Shown here: in pieces, positions 32,193-42,800 of the stretch
How positions within the stretch are numbered: position 1 is the first letter of the stretch
Layout of the letters: the number at the start of each line of letters is the position of its first letter
Assembly: GCA_949298795.1 (NCBI GenBank)
Contig: CASFXV010000010.1
Location: 1 to 53,936, forward strand
Length of the DNA: 53,936 bases
Reading direction: 5' to 3'
From: an uncultured bacterium
GTDB lineage: Bacteria; Elusimicrobiota; Elusimicrobia; Elusimicrobiales; Elusimicrobiaceae
Made by a program: the position numbers and the translations under genes
Notes under the pieces: generated by a model
Told to the model about the DNA's origin: nothing
What the model saw: the letters and a program-made list of their open reading frames with translations, nothing else
Database searches by the model: none

Positions 32193-32600
32193 GCACGTCC
32201 GCCAGCTGATTTTAGAAGCGGGGAAACCGGCCTGAGCGGACGCGAGGATTTATCCCCAAGAGTTCCAATCTCCTTTTCGCCGTATTTGGCGCAGGAAGGA
32301 AGTTCTTCTCTCTATATAGAACGTCCCTCCCAATCCCCGCCAACCCCGCAAACGCAAAAACGGGTTTTGAGCCGCCTTGCCCAAAAAGGTATAATAGAAT
32401 AAAAGGAGGTTTTATTCTCCTTTTGGCAAAAAATACCTTTCGCCTATGTTGTTTACCGTCCGCAGCGCACGCCAGCCGTTGCACAAAACCAAACCCTGTT
32501 GAAAGAAAACGGCGTTTATTTGGCCGGAAGATACGGGCGGTGGAAATATTTGTTTATAGAGCGGGTTTTTTGCAAGGCTAGAAAACAGCCAGCGTTTTAA
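32193..32600 (+). pseudogene. C-terminal remnant of a FAD-dependent amine oxidoreductase
   Basis: One frame (first base divisible by 3) reads sensibly from about 32230 to a stop at 32598-32600. It includes GSSSLYIERPS, VLSRLAQKGIIE, then an in-frame TAA at 32400-32402, then KEVLFSFWQKIPFAYVVYR and NGVYLAGRYGRWKYLFIE. These are the C-terminal landmarks of NAD(P)/FAD-binding amine oxidoreductases of the protoporphyrinogen-oxidase/UDP-galactopyranose-mutase-like group. The first ~300 residues with the FAD-binding GxGxxG are missing, and the fragment is joined directly to the end of the WecA-like gene. A deletion plus a nonsense change explains it. Family recognition is by eye. Confidence 0.7.
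32367..32395 (+). promoter_or_regulatory. Promoter inside the pseudogene, probably for nadD
   Basis: TTGAGC (32367-32372), a 17-bp spacer and a consensus TATAAT (32390-32395). An inverted repeat (AAAAGGAG / CTCCTTTT, about 32401-32424) follows in the leader. nadD starts at 32614. Confidence 0.5.
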
Positions 32601-32613
32601 CAAAGGATTTGGT

Positions 32614-33744
32614 ATGAAAGTACTCGTTTTTGGGGGCAGTTTTGACCCCGTTCACCAAGGGCATGTGGCTCTTTTTAAAAAAGCCGTAAAAATTATCCGG
32701 CCGGACGTGTCGCACATTGTGCCGGCGTACCACTCCCCTTTTAAAGCCAAATCCCCCACCCCGTTTACCCTGCGTATGCAAATGCTTAAAAAAGCCTTTG
32801 CGGGGATAACCAAAAACATTATTTTTGACGATTACGAATTAAAACGCGGCGGCAAAACGTATACCTGCCAATTAATTGAATATTTAAAAAAACACTATAA
32901 AAACCCGGAAATTTATTTACTGGTGGGTACCGATTGCCTAAACGATTTGCATAACTGGAAAAACCCGCAAATCATTTTTAACAACGCCACCGTAATAGCG
33001 GGCAAGCGCAAAGGCTATAACGAAAACCCCGCCCGCTTTAAACACATTTTTCTGCCGGGTTTTTTTCCAAAACTCTCTTCCACCCGGGTGCGGGCGCATA
33101 TTTTAGCCAGCGGGGAAATCCCCCCCACCGTGCCGGCCGCCCTGCACCCGCTGATAGAAAAACACCGCCTCTACGGCCTTAAAATACACGATTGGCTAAA
33201 AACCCACTTAAAAACCAACCGCTACATTCATTCCAAAAGCGTGGCGGAACTGGCCGCCGTACTGAGCGATATTTATAACGTAAACGTGGAAAGCGCCGTA
33301 AAAGCCGGCATTCTGCACGATGCCGGCAAAGGCATGGGCGCGCAGGAATTAATTCATTTTTGTAAAGAACACCATATCAAAACCCCGTTTTTTGAGGATA
33401 TTTGCACGCTGGAGCCCAGTTTGCTTCACAGTTATGCTTCCAAATGGCTGGCCCGGCACTTGTTTGGCGTAAAAGATAAAGAAATTTTAAACGCCGTGGC
33501 GGAACACACTTTGGGCAGTTTGCATATGAGCACGCTGTCTAAAATTCTGTTTGTGGCGGACATATCCTCTAAGGACCGTAAATATAAAGACGCTTTTGTG
33601 ATACGCAACATGGCCCTGCAAGATTTGGACAAAGCCCTGCTGTATGCGGCAAACCGCAAACTGCTTTTTACCATAGACTCTCAAAAATGGCTTTGCCCGC
33701 TGGGGATTGACTTATGGAACCATCTTATCAAACAAGAAAAATAG
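32614..33744 (+). CDS. nadD: NadD-YqeK fusion: nicotinate-nucleotide adenylyltransferase plus HD-domain hydrolase
   Basis: 376 residues, twice the length of NadD. Residues 1-190 are the adenylyltransferase, with FGGSFDPVHQGH (GxFDPxHxGH) and the SSTRVRA motif. It makes NaAD in NAD synthesis. Residues ~200-376 are an HD-family hydrolase like YqeK, with HSKSVAELAAVLS, GILHDAGKG (HD metal pair) and AEHTLGS. YqeK-type proteins cleave Ap4A. The two are adjacent genes in Bacillus and fused in some lineages. AAAGGA precedes the ATG. The end overlaps the LytR_C gene by 31 bp. The order nadD-yqeK-LytR_C-rsfS is a known conserved cluster. Confidence 0.92.
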   Translation: MKVLVFGGSFDPVHQGHVALFKKAVKIIRPDVSHIVPAYHSPFKAKSPTPFTLRMQMLKKAFAGITKNIIFDDYELKRGGKTYTCQLIEYLKKHYKNPEIYLLVGTDCLNDLHNWKNPQIIFNNATVIAGKRKGYNENPARFKHIFLPGFFPKLSSTRVRAHILASGEIPPTVPAALHPLIEKHRLYGLKIHDWLKTHLKTNRYIHSKSVAELAAVLSDIYNVNVESAVKAGILHDAGKGMGAQELIHFCKEHHIKTPFFEDICTLEPSLLHSYASKWLARHLFGVKDKEILNAVAEHTLGSLHMSTLSKILFVADISSKDRKYKDAFVIRNMALQDLDKALLYAANRKLLFTIDSQKWLCPLGIDLWNHLIKQEK

Positions 33745-34601
33745 CCCCCCGCTGGCTGCTGGCTGCACTGTTGATTATAACGGGTTTAGCCGCTTGGAGC
33801 CAGTTTTCCTCCCCGTTTGCCAGGCTGCTGGCCTCACGGGAAGAGGAAGACCTCTACTTAGCGGTGATGACCTCCCCCGCTACATTGATTAGATACAACC
33901 CCCGCCAGGAAAAAGCCTGGGTGAGGGAAATCCCCTGCAAAAATTGCAAAACCCCCACAGCGCAGACTTTTGGCCTGCCGGAAAACGCCCCTTTTGTCTA
34001 TTACACCCCTTTGCAAACCAAGCCCGAAGCCGTTTGGGACGATTTTAAAAACACGCTGGAAACGTGGCGATACGAACCGCTGCCTTTAACCGCCCTGCCG
34101 CTGGATTATTTGCGGGCGCGTTTTTCCAAACGCACCAATTTAAACCTGGCGGACGCGGTACTCTTGGGGGTGGAACTTTCCAAGTTGGAAATGAACGACT
34201 TTACCCTGCAAATAGACAATCCCCGCGCCAGAAAAAAAGCCGCCCTCAAAAACGAGGCGCTCCCCCAAGTGGAAGACCGCGCCCCCCTGGCGGTGGAAGA
34301 CCGCCCCATTGTGGTGGAAGTGCTTAATGCTTCCGGCAAAAGAGGGCTGGCCTTGGCTTTAACCCAATTTCTGCGGGACCAGAACGAAAAAGGCCTCCTG
34401 CGCGTGGACGTTTTACAATACGACAATTACCCCGGCGGTTACTTGGACCAAACCCGCATTGTAGACTACAGCGGCCGCCTGATGCAGGTAAAACAATTAA
34501 GCACGGCCATAGGCTGCCGGCAGGAAATACGCTCCGAGCCGCGCGGCAACGCCATTTGCGACACCCGCATCATTCTAGGCAAAGACTTTGAAATGCCCTA
34601 A
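33714..34601 (+). CDS. Membrane-anchored LytR_C-domain protein
   Basis: 295 residues. One membrane helix (residues ~13-31) is followed by a ~150-residue extracytoplasmic region. A LytR_C domain then occupies residues ~198-290 (VVEVLNASGKRGLALALTQF, then VDVLQYDNYP and TRIVDYSG). There is no LCP catalytic domain, so it cannot transfer wall polymers itself. LytR_C domains of this kind recur between nadD/yqeK and rsfS. It starts inside the nadD gene (31-bp overlap), so translation is coupled. Role at the cell wall inferred. Confidence 0.82.
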   Translation: MEPSYQTRKIAPRWLLAALLIITGLAAWSQFSSPFARLLASREEEDLYLAVMTSPATLIRYNPRQEKAWVREIPCKNCKTPTAQTFGLPENAPFVYYTPLQTKPEAVWDDFKNTLETWRYEPLPLTALPLDYLRARFSKRTNLNLADAVLLGVELSKLEMNDFTLQIDNPRARKKAALKNEALPQVEDRAPLAVEDRPIVVEVLNASGKRGLALALTQFLRDQNEKGLLRVDVLQYDNYPGGYLDQTRIVDYSGRLMQVKQLSTAIGCRQEIRSEPRGNAICDTRIILGKDFEMP

Positions 34602-34655
34602 CCCCAACACTATAAAAAAATGCTAGACTACTTTTATATATAGACGAGGTGGAAA

Positions 34656-35171
34656 ATGAACCCAAAAGAAACAGTATGCCTGGCGGCCCGTTACGCCGAC
34701 AGCAAAAAAGCGGAAAATATTAAAGTGATTGATTTGGAGGGATTGTCTTCTTTGTGCGATTACATATTAATCGCCACCGCCACCTCAAAACCCCACTTGG
34801 AAGCTGTGGAAGAAGAAATAAGCACCAAGTTAAAACAAGAAGGCATTTACAAAACCAACCGCGACGGGGTGGACAGCCCCATCTGGCGCGTGAGCGATTA
34901 CGGCTCTTTCTTGGTGCACATTATGACGCCCGAAGCGCGCGATTTTTACGCCCTGGACAAAATTTTCAGCTTTGGTAAAGAAATAGACTATACGTTAAAA
35001 CCCAAAAAAGCCGCCGCTAAAAAACCGGCCGCCAAGAAAACAGCCTCCAAAAAACCGGCTGTAAAAAAAGCCGCGGCCAAAAAAACTTCCTCTAAAAAGC
35101 CGGCCGTTAAAAAAACGGCCGCTAAAAAGACGGCAACCAAAAAAACCGCTAAAAAAACCCTGAAAAAATAA
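34656..35171 (+). CDS. rsfS: Ribosomal silencing factor RsfS with a histone H1-like lysine/alanine tail
   Basis: 171 residues. The RsfS domain occupies residues 1-110 (KKAENIKVIDLEGLSSLCDY, IATATSKPHLEAV, WRVSDYGSFLVHIMTPEARDFYAL). RsfS binds uL14 on the 50S subunit and blocks subunit joining in starvation. The protein should end near residue 115. Instead ~55 residues follow, built from imperfect repeats of AAKKPAAKKTASKKPAVKK type, the composition of eukaryotic H1 tails and bacterial HctA/AlgP-like proteins. GAGGTGG precedes the ATG, and argS starts 2 bp after the stop. The tail is in frame and continuous. It probably binds RNA or DNA (inferred). Confidence 0.9.
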   Translation: MNPKETVCLAARYADSKKAENIKVIDLEGLSSLCDYILIATATSKPHLEAVEEEISTKLKQEGIYKTNRDGVDSPIWRVSDYGSFLVHIMTPEARDFYALDKIFSFGKEIDYTLKPKKAAAKKPAAKKTASKKPAVKKAAAKKTSSKKPAVKKTAAKKTATKKTAKKTLKK

Positions 35172-35173
35172 CT

Positions 35174-36763
35174 ATGCTAGATAATTTAAAGAATGAAATT
35201 AATTTAAAACTAACCAGCGCGCCGTATTTCCAGGGGCATGATTTGCCCAGTGTGGAATTTGCCCCGGCGCCCGCCCATACGGGGGCGGACATTTCCCTTT
35301 CGTGGGCTATGGCCTGCGCTAAAATTTTGCGCAAAAGCCCGCTGGAAATTGCCAAAGAAGCCTGCAAAGTAATCCGCGAGACCAACGCCGTAACGGACGC
35401 GCAAGCCGTTGCCCCCGGGTTTATCAACATCACGCTGGATGATTCTTTTATTATTAAATCCGCCATAGACCGCCGCATCAAATCCCGCGAGGCGGAAGAC
35501 TGCAAACACCGCATTTTAATTGAATTTGTGTCCGCCAATCCCACCGGCCCCTTGCATGTAGCCAGCGGGCGCGGCGCCAGCTTGGGGGACAGTTTGGTAA
35601 AAATCCACCGGGCGCTTGGCTATTGCTGTGACAGCGAATACTATGTAAACGACGCCGGCAACCAGGCGGAGCTGTTGGCGGCCTCCGTCAAAGCGCGCAA
35701 AGAAGGCAAAGAACCGCCGGAAAACGGTTACCACGGTTCCTATATTATAGACTTGGTTAAACAAATGCCGGCCGATTTGAAAGAAGAAGACTACGGCCGC
35801 TGGGCAATGGAAACCTTAATTAAAACCCAGCAGCAGGACATGAAAGATTTTCACGTAGATTTTACCCGCTGGTTCCGCGAGTCTGACCTGCATGAAGACC
35901 GCGCCCCGCAAAAAGCCTTGCAATACCTGACCGAAAAAGGCTACACCTATGAAAAAGAAGGCGCCATTTGGTTCGGTTCCACCAAGGACGACGAAGCGCA
36001 GGACGATAAAGACCGCGTTTTGGTACGCAAAGACGGCCGCCCCACGTACTTTATGGCCGACATCGCCTACCATAAAAATAAATACGACCGCGGCTATGAC
36101 GAACTGATTGACATTTTAGGGGCGGACCACCACGGTTATGTGCCCCGCATGAAAGCGGCGGTGCACGCCTTGGGCCATAAAGAGAGTTCCTTTGTGCCCA
36201 TTATTCACCAGCTGGTCCACTTAACCGAAAAAGGCGAACAGGTAAAAATGTCCAAACGGGCGGGGCATTTTGTTACCCTGCGCGAATTGATGAACGACGT
36301 AGGGACGGACGTCTGCCGCTTTTTCTTCGCCAGCCGCACCCCCAACGCCCACATGCTGTTTGACTTGGATTTAGCAAAAACCCAATCCAACGAAAACCCC
36401 GTTTTTTACGTACAGTATGTACACGCGCGCATACACTCCATTTTCCGCTCGGCGCAGGAAAAGAACATTGAAATGACCCAAATCCGCGTGCCGCTGGCCC
36501 CGCAGGAGCGGGCGCTCTTGCTGAAACTGGTGTGGTTTAAAGAAGTGCTGCGCAACTGCATACGGGATTTAAGCCCCCACCATTTAACCACCTATTTAAC
36601 GGAATTGGCGGGCTTATTCCACGCTTTTTATGATACCTGCCGCGTATTGGACGAGCAAAACTCCGAAGTGACCGGTTCGCGCTTGTTTATTTGCCAACGT
36701 GTGGCGGAACGCATTAAAAAAGGCTTGGAATTTATCGGCGTAAGCGCACCGGAAAAGATGTAG
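35174..36763 (+). CDS. argS: Arginyl-tRNA synthetase
   Basis: 529 residues. An N-terminal Add1-like domain precedes the class I catalytic core. The HIGH-type signature reads PLHVASGRGASLGDS, with Ser where the second His is common. The KMSKS-type loop reads VKMSKRAG, and a C-terminal anticodon-binding DALR domain ends the protein. Signature substitutions are known in ArgRS. It charges tRNA-Arg. It has no ribosome binding site and follows rsfS by 2 bp, so translational coupling is likely. A long AT-rich hairpin at 36794-36835 follows. Confidence 0.94.
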   Translation: MLDNLKNEINLKLTSAPYFQGHDLPSVEFAPAPAHTGADISLSWAMACAKILRKSPLEIAKEACKVIRETNAVTDAQAVAPGFINITLDDSFIIKSAIDRRIKSREAEDCKHRILIEFVSANPTGPLHVASGRGASLGDSLVKIHRALGYCCDSEYYVNDAGNQAELLAASVKARKEGKEPPENGYHGSYIIDLVKQMPADLKEEDYGRWAMETLIKTQQQDMKDFHVDFTRWFRESDLHEDRAPQKALQYLTEKGYTYEKEGAIWFGSTKDDEAQDDKDRVLVRKDGRPTYFMADIAYHKNKYDRGYDELIDILGADHHGYVPRMKAAVHALGHKESSFVPIIHQLVHLTEKGEQVKMSKRAGHFVTLRELMNDVGTDVCRFFFASRTPNAHMLFDLDLAKTQSNENPVFYVQYVHARIHSIFRSAQEKNIEMTQIRVPLAPQERALLLKLVWFKEVLRNCIRDLSPHHLTTYLTELAGLFHAFYDTCRVLDEQNSEVTGSRLFICQRVAERIKKGLEFIGVSAPEKM

Positions 36764-36793
36764 TGCGCCGAGCGCCATATTTTTAAATATTCG

Positions 36794-36835
36794 GAAAAAT
36801 CTCTTTTTGTTCCAACCAGGGAAAAGAGATTTTTC
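36794..36835 (+). terminator. Long AT-rich hairpin after argS, probable terminator
   Basis: GAAAAATCTCTTTT (36794-36807) pairs perfectly with AAAAGAGATTTTTC (36822-36835) around a 14-nt loop. The T-rich right arm acts as the tract. Confidence 0.6.
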
Positions 36836-36876
36836 TGTCTATATATCGTTTTGGAAAAGTAAGGGAGGACAACTTT

Positions 36877-39800
36877 ATGAAAAAATTAGCATTTTTATTT
36901 GCCGGGCTTTTACTGTCCGCCGCGCTTTGGGCCGCGCCCAGCGCCGCAGATGACGCTTTTGAAGAGGGCCTTTTTGCCCAAGCGTTAAAAAGTTACCAGG
37001 AAGAACTCCCCAACGCCTCGTCCGACGCGCAACGCTACAAAATCCAGCTGCGCATTGCGGCCTGCCAGTATATGCTGGGGCAATACGCCCAAGCCGCCAA
37101 AACGGTATACGGGTACGAACTCCCCTCCCAGCCTTTATGGAAAGCCCGCTTTCTGCTTTACCGCATTCAAACCGGTGAACGCGTAAAAAACACATATTCC
37201 CCCTTGCTTCCCGCCTCCGAAGAGGAAAACGCCTCCGGCAATTTAGAAAAGTGGACCGCCTCCCAGTGGGAAGAATCCCTTACCAAAGATTACAAAACCC
37301 TTTGGTCCCTGCGTGAAACGCTGGCCAACGCCCCCATAGAACAGGAAACGCTTATTTTATCCGTAAAAGACACCGATACAAAACGCATTCCCACTTTGTT
37401 TGATTTTGTTTTAAACAAATGGAAAGACTCCCTTGCTGCTGCTTCCCGTCCGGCCCCGTTAGCCAAGGCGGAAGATTTTTTGGCCCAGCCTTTTGCCGAG
37501 CAAGAAAATAACGCCTCCGCCGTAAGCCAAATAGCGGCCCTGCTCAAAACCGGGGCGGAATTAGACGGCAAAAACCGCCAAAACGCCAAACTGTTTTGGC
37601 GTACGGAATTAATTACCCTCCCTTTTGATTACCCGCAGTCTTTTAGTTTTAAAGACAACAAACAGGCGGCGCTTACCGCCGCGGACAAGCTGGATGAAAT
37701 TTCCGGCTTTAAACCGGCCAAACGCGGCTGGTTTGGGCGCATAAAAGGTTTCGTGGCGCCGGAAAAAGCCACTTACGGCAAAGCCTACGCGGCTTACCGT
37801 TCCGCCCGCTTGTATGAACAGGCCGAAGAATATGAAAAAGCCGTATCCGTATGTAATTTTGCCGCCCAAAAGTTAGATGAAAATTACTACTCCAAAGCCT
37901 GCGCAAACCTGGCGGCGGAAATACAGGCCCCGTCTTTAATATTGTCTTCCCCGGCCATGAACCAAAACCCGCAGGATTTGACCTTAAAAGCCACCGCGCG
38001 CAATATAGAACAGATTTTTGTGCGCATTTACCCCGTTACCCGCACCCAACTGCAAAAATACAGCCAAACCCGCTGGAACCGGACATTAAACTCTTGGAAC
38101 CACTTAACCACGCTTAGCGATACCGCCCTGCGTGATATTTTATCCCAGCAGACTCCGCTCAAATCGCTTTCCGGCAAGGTGGAATATCCTGCCAAACACG
38201 CTTTTAAAGAAACGGATTTAAAACTGCCAGAACTTTCTTCCGGCTTCTACGTAATAGCCGCCGCGCGGGAAGAAACCTTTAACCCGGACACGGCCCCCGT
38301 AGCCGCAGCCGTTTTAAATGTAACGGATTTGGCCTTGTTTGTAACCTCCGCCATAGAGGATAACCCGGATAAATACACCTCTTTGTTAAACGCCAAGGCC
38401 AATACGTATACGCCCAATATCTTCCGTGTATATGCGGTAAATTTAAAAACCGGCCAGCCCGTGGAAGGCGCGTCCTTAGATATGTTTACGGAATGGAAAG
38501 GCACCCGCAAACAAGGCTATACGGACGCCGACGGCCTGTTTAAAATGGCCCAAAAAGTAACGGTAAACTCCACCCAAAGCAATAATTCCTATTTTATTAA
38601 TCCATTAGCGGTAAAAGGAAAAGATACGGCGTTTACGTCTTCGGCGGTGTATTTCCATTTTAACCAAGAAGACCCCGTGCGCTTATTTGCCCAGACGGAC
38701 CGCGCCATCTACCGCCCCGGCCAAAAAGTGCAGTTTTCCGTTAACGCGTTTGAAAACGTGGTACGCGGCCTGCGCACCCTTACCGGCCGCAGCGTACAAG
38801 TGGAAATACGGGACGCCAACTACGCCAAAATTTACACCTCCTCTTTGGATTTGAACGACATGGGCACCGCCGCCGGCGCGTTTACGCTGCCCGGCCAAAC
38901 CCTGCTTGGCAACTTTACGCTGCAGGCCACCTTAAACGCCGGCAAAGGCACCTACCGCACTTACGCTTATTTTAAGGTGGAAGATTACAAACGGCCGGAT
39001 TACGAAATCACTTTTAACCAGCCTGAAAACGCTTTTGAATACGGCAAAACGGCCGAGGTAACCGCCAGCGCCAATTATTATTTTGGCGCGCCGCTGCAAA
39101 AAGCCCAGGTAAAATACACCATATACCGCACGGATTTTATACCGCCGTTTTTCTGGTGGATGCCGCGCGCTTATTTCTTTGCGCAGGAGGAATTCATCTC
39201 TTCCGGTTCTACCCAAACGGATGAAAAAGGCTCCTTTAAAATCACCTTTACTCCTCAGCCCGGAAAAGACGCGGCTCAGCCGTCCCGCTACACCGTCAAA
39301 GCCCAAGTGTATGACGAAAGCGGCCGCGTAATAGAAGCCCAAGAAACATATAAAGCGGCTGATAAACCCCACTTCTTTGACGTGCAGTTTACCCAAGGTT
39401 TCTATGACGCCAAGACCCCGGCTTCTTTGGCCCGAATCAAACTAACGGACATCAACGGCAACCCCGTTTCCGGCAAAGTGACCGTGAAAGCCGCCCGGCT
39501 TGAAAATAAATTAAATGAAGAGTCTTTAAACTCCCCCATCGCGCCGGACGAAGGCAGCCTGTTGGACCGCGTATTTACCAATAACCAAGAAGAAGAACAA
39601 GCTTTCACGCAGGAGCTGGACCTTCGCCAAGAAACCCAAGCCACGCTGGAAATGCCCGCCCTGCCGGAAGGCATTTACCGCTTAACGCTTTCCAGCCCCA
39701 AAGCGGCGGATTTGAAATTGGTGTTCCTGGTGGCGGAGGAAGAATCCTCCCTGGCTCTTCCCAGCGTAGCCATTGCCCAGCATGAAGAATACCACCCCGG

Positions 39801-42800
39801 CGCTTATGCCAAATTTTTAATTGGCGCCGGCCGCCTGACCGGCCCCAAACAAGTGGAAATTTACGCCGGCAAAGATTTCTTGGTAAGCACACAGCGCGCC
39901 GGGAAAGGGGTGAATATTTTAACCGTACCCGTAGAAAATGAATACCGGGGCGGGTTTGGCGTGCGCTGGTTTGGCGCGTCTGACTACCAAGCATTCCAAA
40001 ACAGCGCGTTTGCCGATGTTCCCTACGACAACAAAAAATTAACCCTCACCTGGCAGGGGGCTCCGTCCGTACTGCCCGGGCAACGCGTAAACTGGGCCTT
40101 AAGCGCCAAAGACGTTACCGGCGCGCCGGTAGAAGGCCAAGCCAGTATTACCGTGTATGACAAAGCCCTGGATTATTACGCCAAGCCGGAAACGCGCCTT
40201 ACGCTAAACAATTTATTCCCGGCGCAGCGCCCTATAGGTAATTTTACCGACAGCTTGTTTAATGCACCGGTTACGGCGGCTTCCGGGCCGGACGCCCGCT
40301 TTAAACAGCCTTTTGCGGATAATTACCCGCTGCCGCTTCCGCAGCTGAATTTAAATCCGGTATTTCGGATGTATAAATCCGCCGTAATGAATGCTTCCCG
40401 CGCCGTTTCCGGCGGTGGCATAATGCCCAAGGCCGCGCCCACGCTGGCTTTTGCCCAGGCGGACGCTGCCACCGTAACGGTAGAAGAAAGCGCCATGGCC
40501 CGTGATACTGCAACCGCCGCCTCTGCCTCCGAAGAGGGAGAAGCCCCCTCCTCCGCCGTGCGTACGGACTTTAGGGAAACCGCTTTCTTTAGCCCCACCG
40601 TACCGGTGAAAAACGGCAAAGCGCAAATTTCTTTCACCATGCCTCAGGCGCTTAGCGAATGGAACATTTTGGGTTTTGTGCTTACCCGCTCGGTTGATTT
40701 GGGTTCCTTTACCGCCCAAACCGTTACCCGCAAAGATTTTATGGTGCGCCTGCAGCTGCCGCGCTTTTTACGCGAAGGAGACAAAACCACCCTGCAAGCG
40801 GCGGTAACCAACTTGTCCGGCAAAAAAATCAGCGCCCAGGTGGAACTGGCCCTGCGGCAAAACGGGGTGGACACGGCCAAAGCCTTTGGCATTAAAAAAG
40901 CGCAAAAAGAAGTAAGCGTAGGCGCGGGAGAAACGGCTTTTGTATCGTGGGATATTACCGTGCCGGAGGGCCCGGAAATTACCGATATTACCGCCACCGC
41001 CCGCTACGCGAAAGAATCGGACGCGGAATCCAAATCCATTGCCGTGCTGCCCGGGCGCGAACGCCTGCTTGCCACCGCCCACGCGGCCTTAAAAGAAGGC
41101 AACAACACCCTGCAGCTTACGGAAATGAAATCCGTGCAGGACGCCCAGCCTCAAACCGCCGTTTTGCAAATCAACCCCAGCTTGGCGCTGTCCGTATTTA
41201 ACAGCGTGCCGAACTTACTGGTAAATAAACATGAAGACCTTATCAGCCTGCTTAACCAATACGTTCCGCTGGCGGTTGTTAACCGTTTCTATGACCAATA
41301 CCCGGAAATGAAACAAGCCGTTTCCCGCCTGCCGGCGCGCGCCACCGTCACCCCGGTGTGGGACGCGCAAGACCCGCTGCGCCTAGAGTTACTCAGCCAA
41401 ACCCCGTGGCTAACCATTTCCCAAGGACGTCAGGCGCAGGAAGGGGACATCGTCAGCCTGTTTGAGCCGGAAACCCTGCGCCGCCAGCAAACTAAAACAT
41501 TAACCGCGCTGAAAAAATACCAAAACGCCAACGGGGCGTTCTCTTGGCTGCCCGGCGGACAAGACGACGAGTATTTAACATTCTTTGCACTGGACATGTT
41601 TGCACAAGCATTAGCCTACGGGGCCGATATTCCGCAGGATATGGCTAAAAAAGCGTACGCTTTTGCCCAAACGGCTGTATCGCGCCGCTTGGGAGAGGTA
41701 AAAACCCCCTCGGGGGCGGACGTGGCCCACACCCTGTACGCGGCTTATGTGTTAAGCGCTTTCCCGGCGCAGTGGAAAGAAGTGCAAGCCGCCCAAAAAG
41801 ACATACGCAGCTGGGCGCAATACGCGGAAGAATACTCCCGCTTTATGACGCCCCTTGGGCAGATTTACGCGGCCAATATTTTCCACCGCTTGCAGGACGA
41901 CACCAAAGCCCAAAAATACTTAAATATGGTGTTGGACCAACTGCAGGAAAACGAACTCACCGGCGCTTATTTCGCGCCGGAAGCCCAAAGCTGGATTTGG
42001 TATAACGACACCTTATCCACCCAAACCGTTACCCTGCAAACTTTATTGGATATCCGCCCGCAGGCAGAACAAATCGCCCCCATGGTGCGCTGGCTGTTAT
42101 TTAACCGCCAAGCCAATGAGTGGGGGTCCCCGCGCGCGGCGTCCCAGGCGGTATTTACGCTGCTGAACTACTTGTCCAAAAAAGGTTTAATGAATCAAGA
42201 AACCAACTACAGCGTAAAATGGGGTTCCGTAGAGGAAAAACTATCCTTTAAACCGTTTGACTGGACGGAAGACCCGCGTTATGTGCGCCGCGGGGATATA
42301 GACTCCTCTTTCTATAAGGCAGACATTGCCAAACAAGGCGGCGCGGAAGATTTTGCGTCTTTATCCGTGGTATACACTACGGCAAAAGCCAAACAGTCCC
42401 CCAAAGGGGTCTTAAATGTAACGAGGGAATACTTCTTAAAATACACGCAAGACGGCGTGGCCAAACTGCGCCGCCTGGAAGATTTAACCCCCGTTAAACC
42501 CGCAGACGAGGTGGAAGTACACCTGACCGTAACCACAGACAGCGCTTTTGAGTACGTCCTTTTGTCTGACCCCAAACCCACCGGGTTTGAAAACGACGCC
42601 CTGCTTTCCGGCTGGACGGCCAACCCGCTTATCATGTATCAAGAGTATAAAGACGCAGCCACCAATTTTTACATTAACCGGCTGCCTGCGGGTACGGTGG
42701 AGTTTACTTACACCCTGCGCCCCACCTCAGCCGGGGAATACCGCGTACCGGCGGCTAAAATACAGTCTATGTATGCGCCGCAGTTTGGGGCAAACAGCCG

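Noticed and set aside
32191..32235. Short frame MHVRQLILEAGKPA overlapping the WecA-like stop codon
   Set aside because: Fourteen codons only; the neighbouring frame carries the recognisable oxidoreductase remnant instead.
34989..35168. Tandem DNA repeat or assembly artefact at the end of rsfS
   Set aside because: The repeats are imperfect at DNA level, keep one frame to a normal stop, and argS follows at 2 bp; the signal is at protein level.
36875..37195. Long minus-strand open frames within the A2M gene and other large genes
   Set aside because: They lie antisense to well-supported genes, lack ribosome binding sites and protein-like motifs, and follow from the GC-rich codon usage.
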